A DNA stretch of 64,000 nucleotides, from positions 162,319 to 226,318 of the forward strand of contig NZ_SOCP01000017.1 of NCBI RefSeq assembly GCF_004364325.1. Direction: 5' to 3'. Position numbers and translations under genes: made by a program. The DNA is from Actinophytocola oryzae (GTDB taxonomy: Bacteria > Actinomycetota > Actinomycetes > Mycobacteriales > Pseudonocardiaceae). Below, one piece after another: positions 63,951 through 64,000 of the stretch; positions within the stretch are counted from its first letter, which is position 1, and each line of letters starts with the position of its first letter. The notes beneath the pieces are model-generated. The model saw only the letters and a program-made list of their open reading frames with translations, was not told where the DNA came from and did not search any database.

Positions 63951-64000
63951 TTGTTGGAGAGTTTGATCCTGGCTCAGGACGAACGCTGGCGGCGTGCTTA
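63951..64000 (+). rRNA. rrs: 16S ribosomal RNA, 5' end
   Basis: GAGAGTTTGATCCTGGCTCAG (63957-63977) and the following GACGAACGCTGGCGGCGTGC are the universal 16S start region. The gene runs off the right edge; the exact 5' end is estimated. Confidence 0.97.

Overview
The window is high-GC actinobacterial chromosome. The order uvrA ... infC-rpmI-rplT-rRNA methyltransferase ... pheS-pheT ... argCJBDFRGH ... mpg-tyrS is the conserved order known from mycobacteria and relatives. Mycothiol-type enzymes, PafBC-type promoters, leaderless starts and a Wadjet locus fit a filamentous member of the Pseudonocardiales. That placement is inference, not proven here.

Layout. 1-8.4 kb: an IS5-type transposase relic, a translationally coupled unknown/metalloprotease pair, rnhA facing away from a DUF429 gene, and assorted enzymes (APH-type kinase, GNAT, HIRAN protein, secreted alpha/beta hydrolase, alpha-barrel prenyltransferase-like protein). 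8.6-16.8 kb: an intact four-gene Wadjet (condensin-like anti-plasmid) operon jetABCD with overlapping genes. 16.8-26.1 kb: an accessory patchwork of gene relics, a TetR/SDR pair with two matching operators, a catalytically degraded RNase H paralogue, a broken Phd/VapC pair with a palindromic operator, an AAA/DUF4143 ATPase, a decayed second Wadjet locus, an intact pRiA4b-ORF3-like gene and an intact Uma2 gene. 26.1-45.7 kb: core genes (metallo-beta-lactamase-fold hydrolase, uvrA, a dctA/two-component cluster, infC-rpmI-rplT, pheST). 45.7-47.5 kb: a gene-free stretch holding a 33-bp minisatellite with 98-bp higher-order periodicity and a tetranucleotide tract. 47.5-51 kb: AAC(3)-like gene, alkD, secreted peptidase. 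51.1-59.4 kb: complete arginine operon argCJBDFRGH with an ARG-box promoter. 59.4-62.3 kb: ArsR/MFS pair, mpg. 62.3-64 kb: tyrS, then the rrn leader and the first bases of a 16S rRNA gene.

Main observation. Two copies of one module (jetABCD, then pRiA4b-ORF3-like gene, then Uma2 gene, then the 3' end of the MBL hydrolase gene) are present and have decayed reciprocally. In copy 1 (8.6-17.3 kb) the Wadjet genes are intact and the cargo is reduced to scraps. In copy 2 (22.7-26.8 kb) Wadjet is a 650-bp scrap and the cargo is intact. Five partial copies of the MBL gene, all on the minus strand and four of them from its 3' end, punctuate the 9 kb between. This looks like repeated accretion or duplication of defence modules next to a core gene beside uvrA. 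Motifs resembling the LexA-independent DNA-damage (RecA-NDp/PafBC) promoter precede uvrA, alkD, the MBL gene and, less perfectly, jetA.
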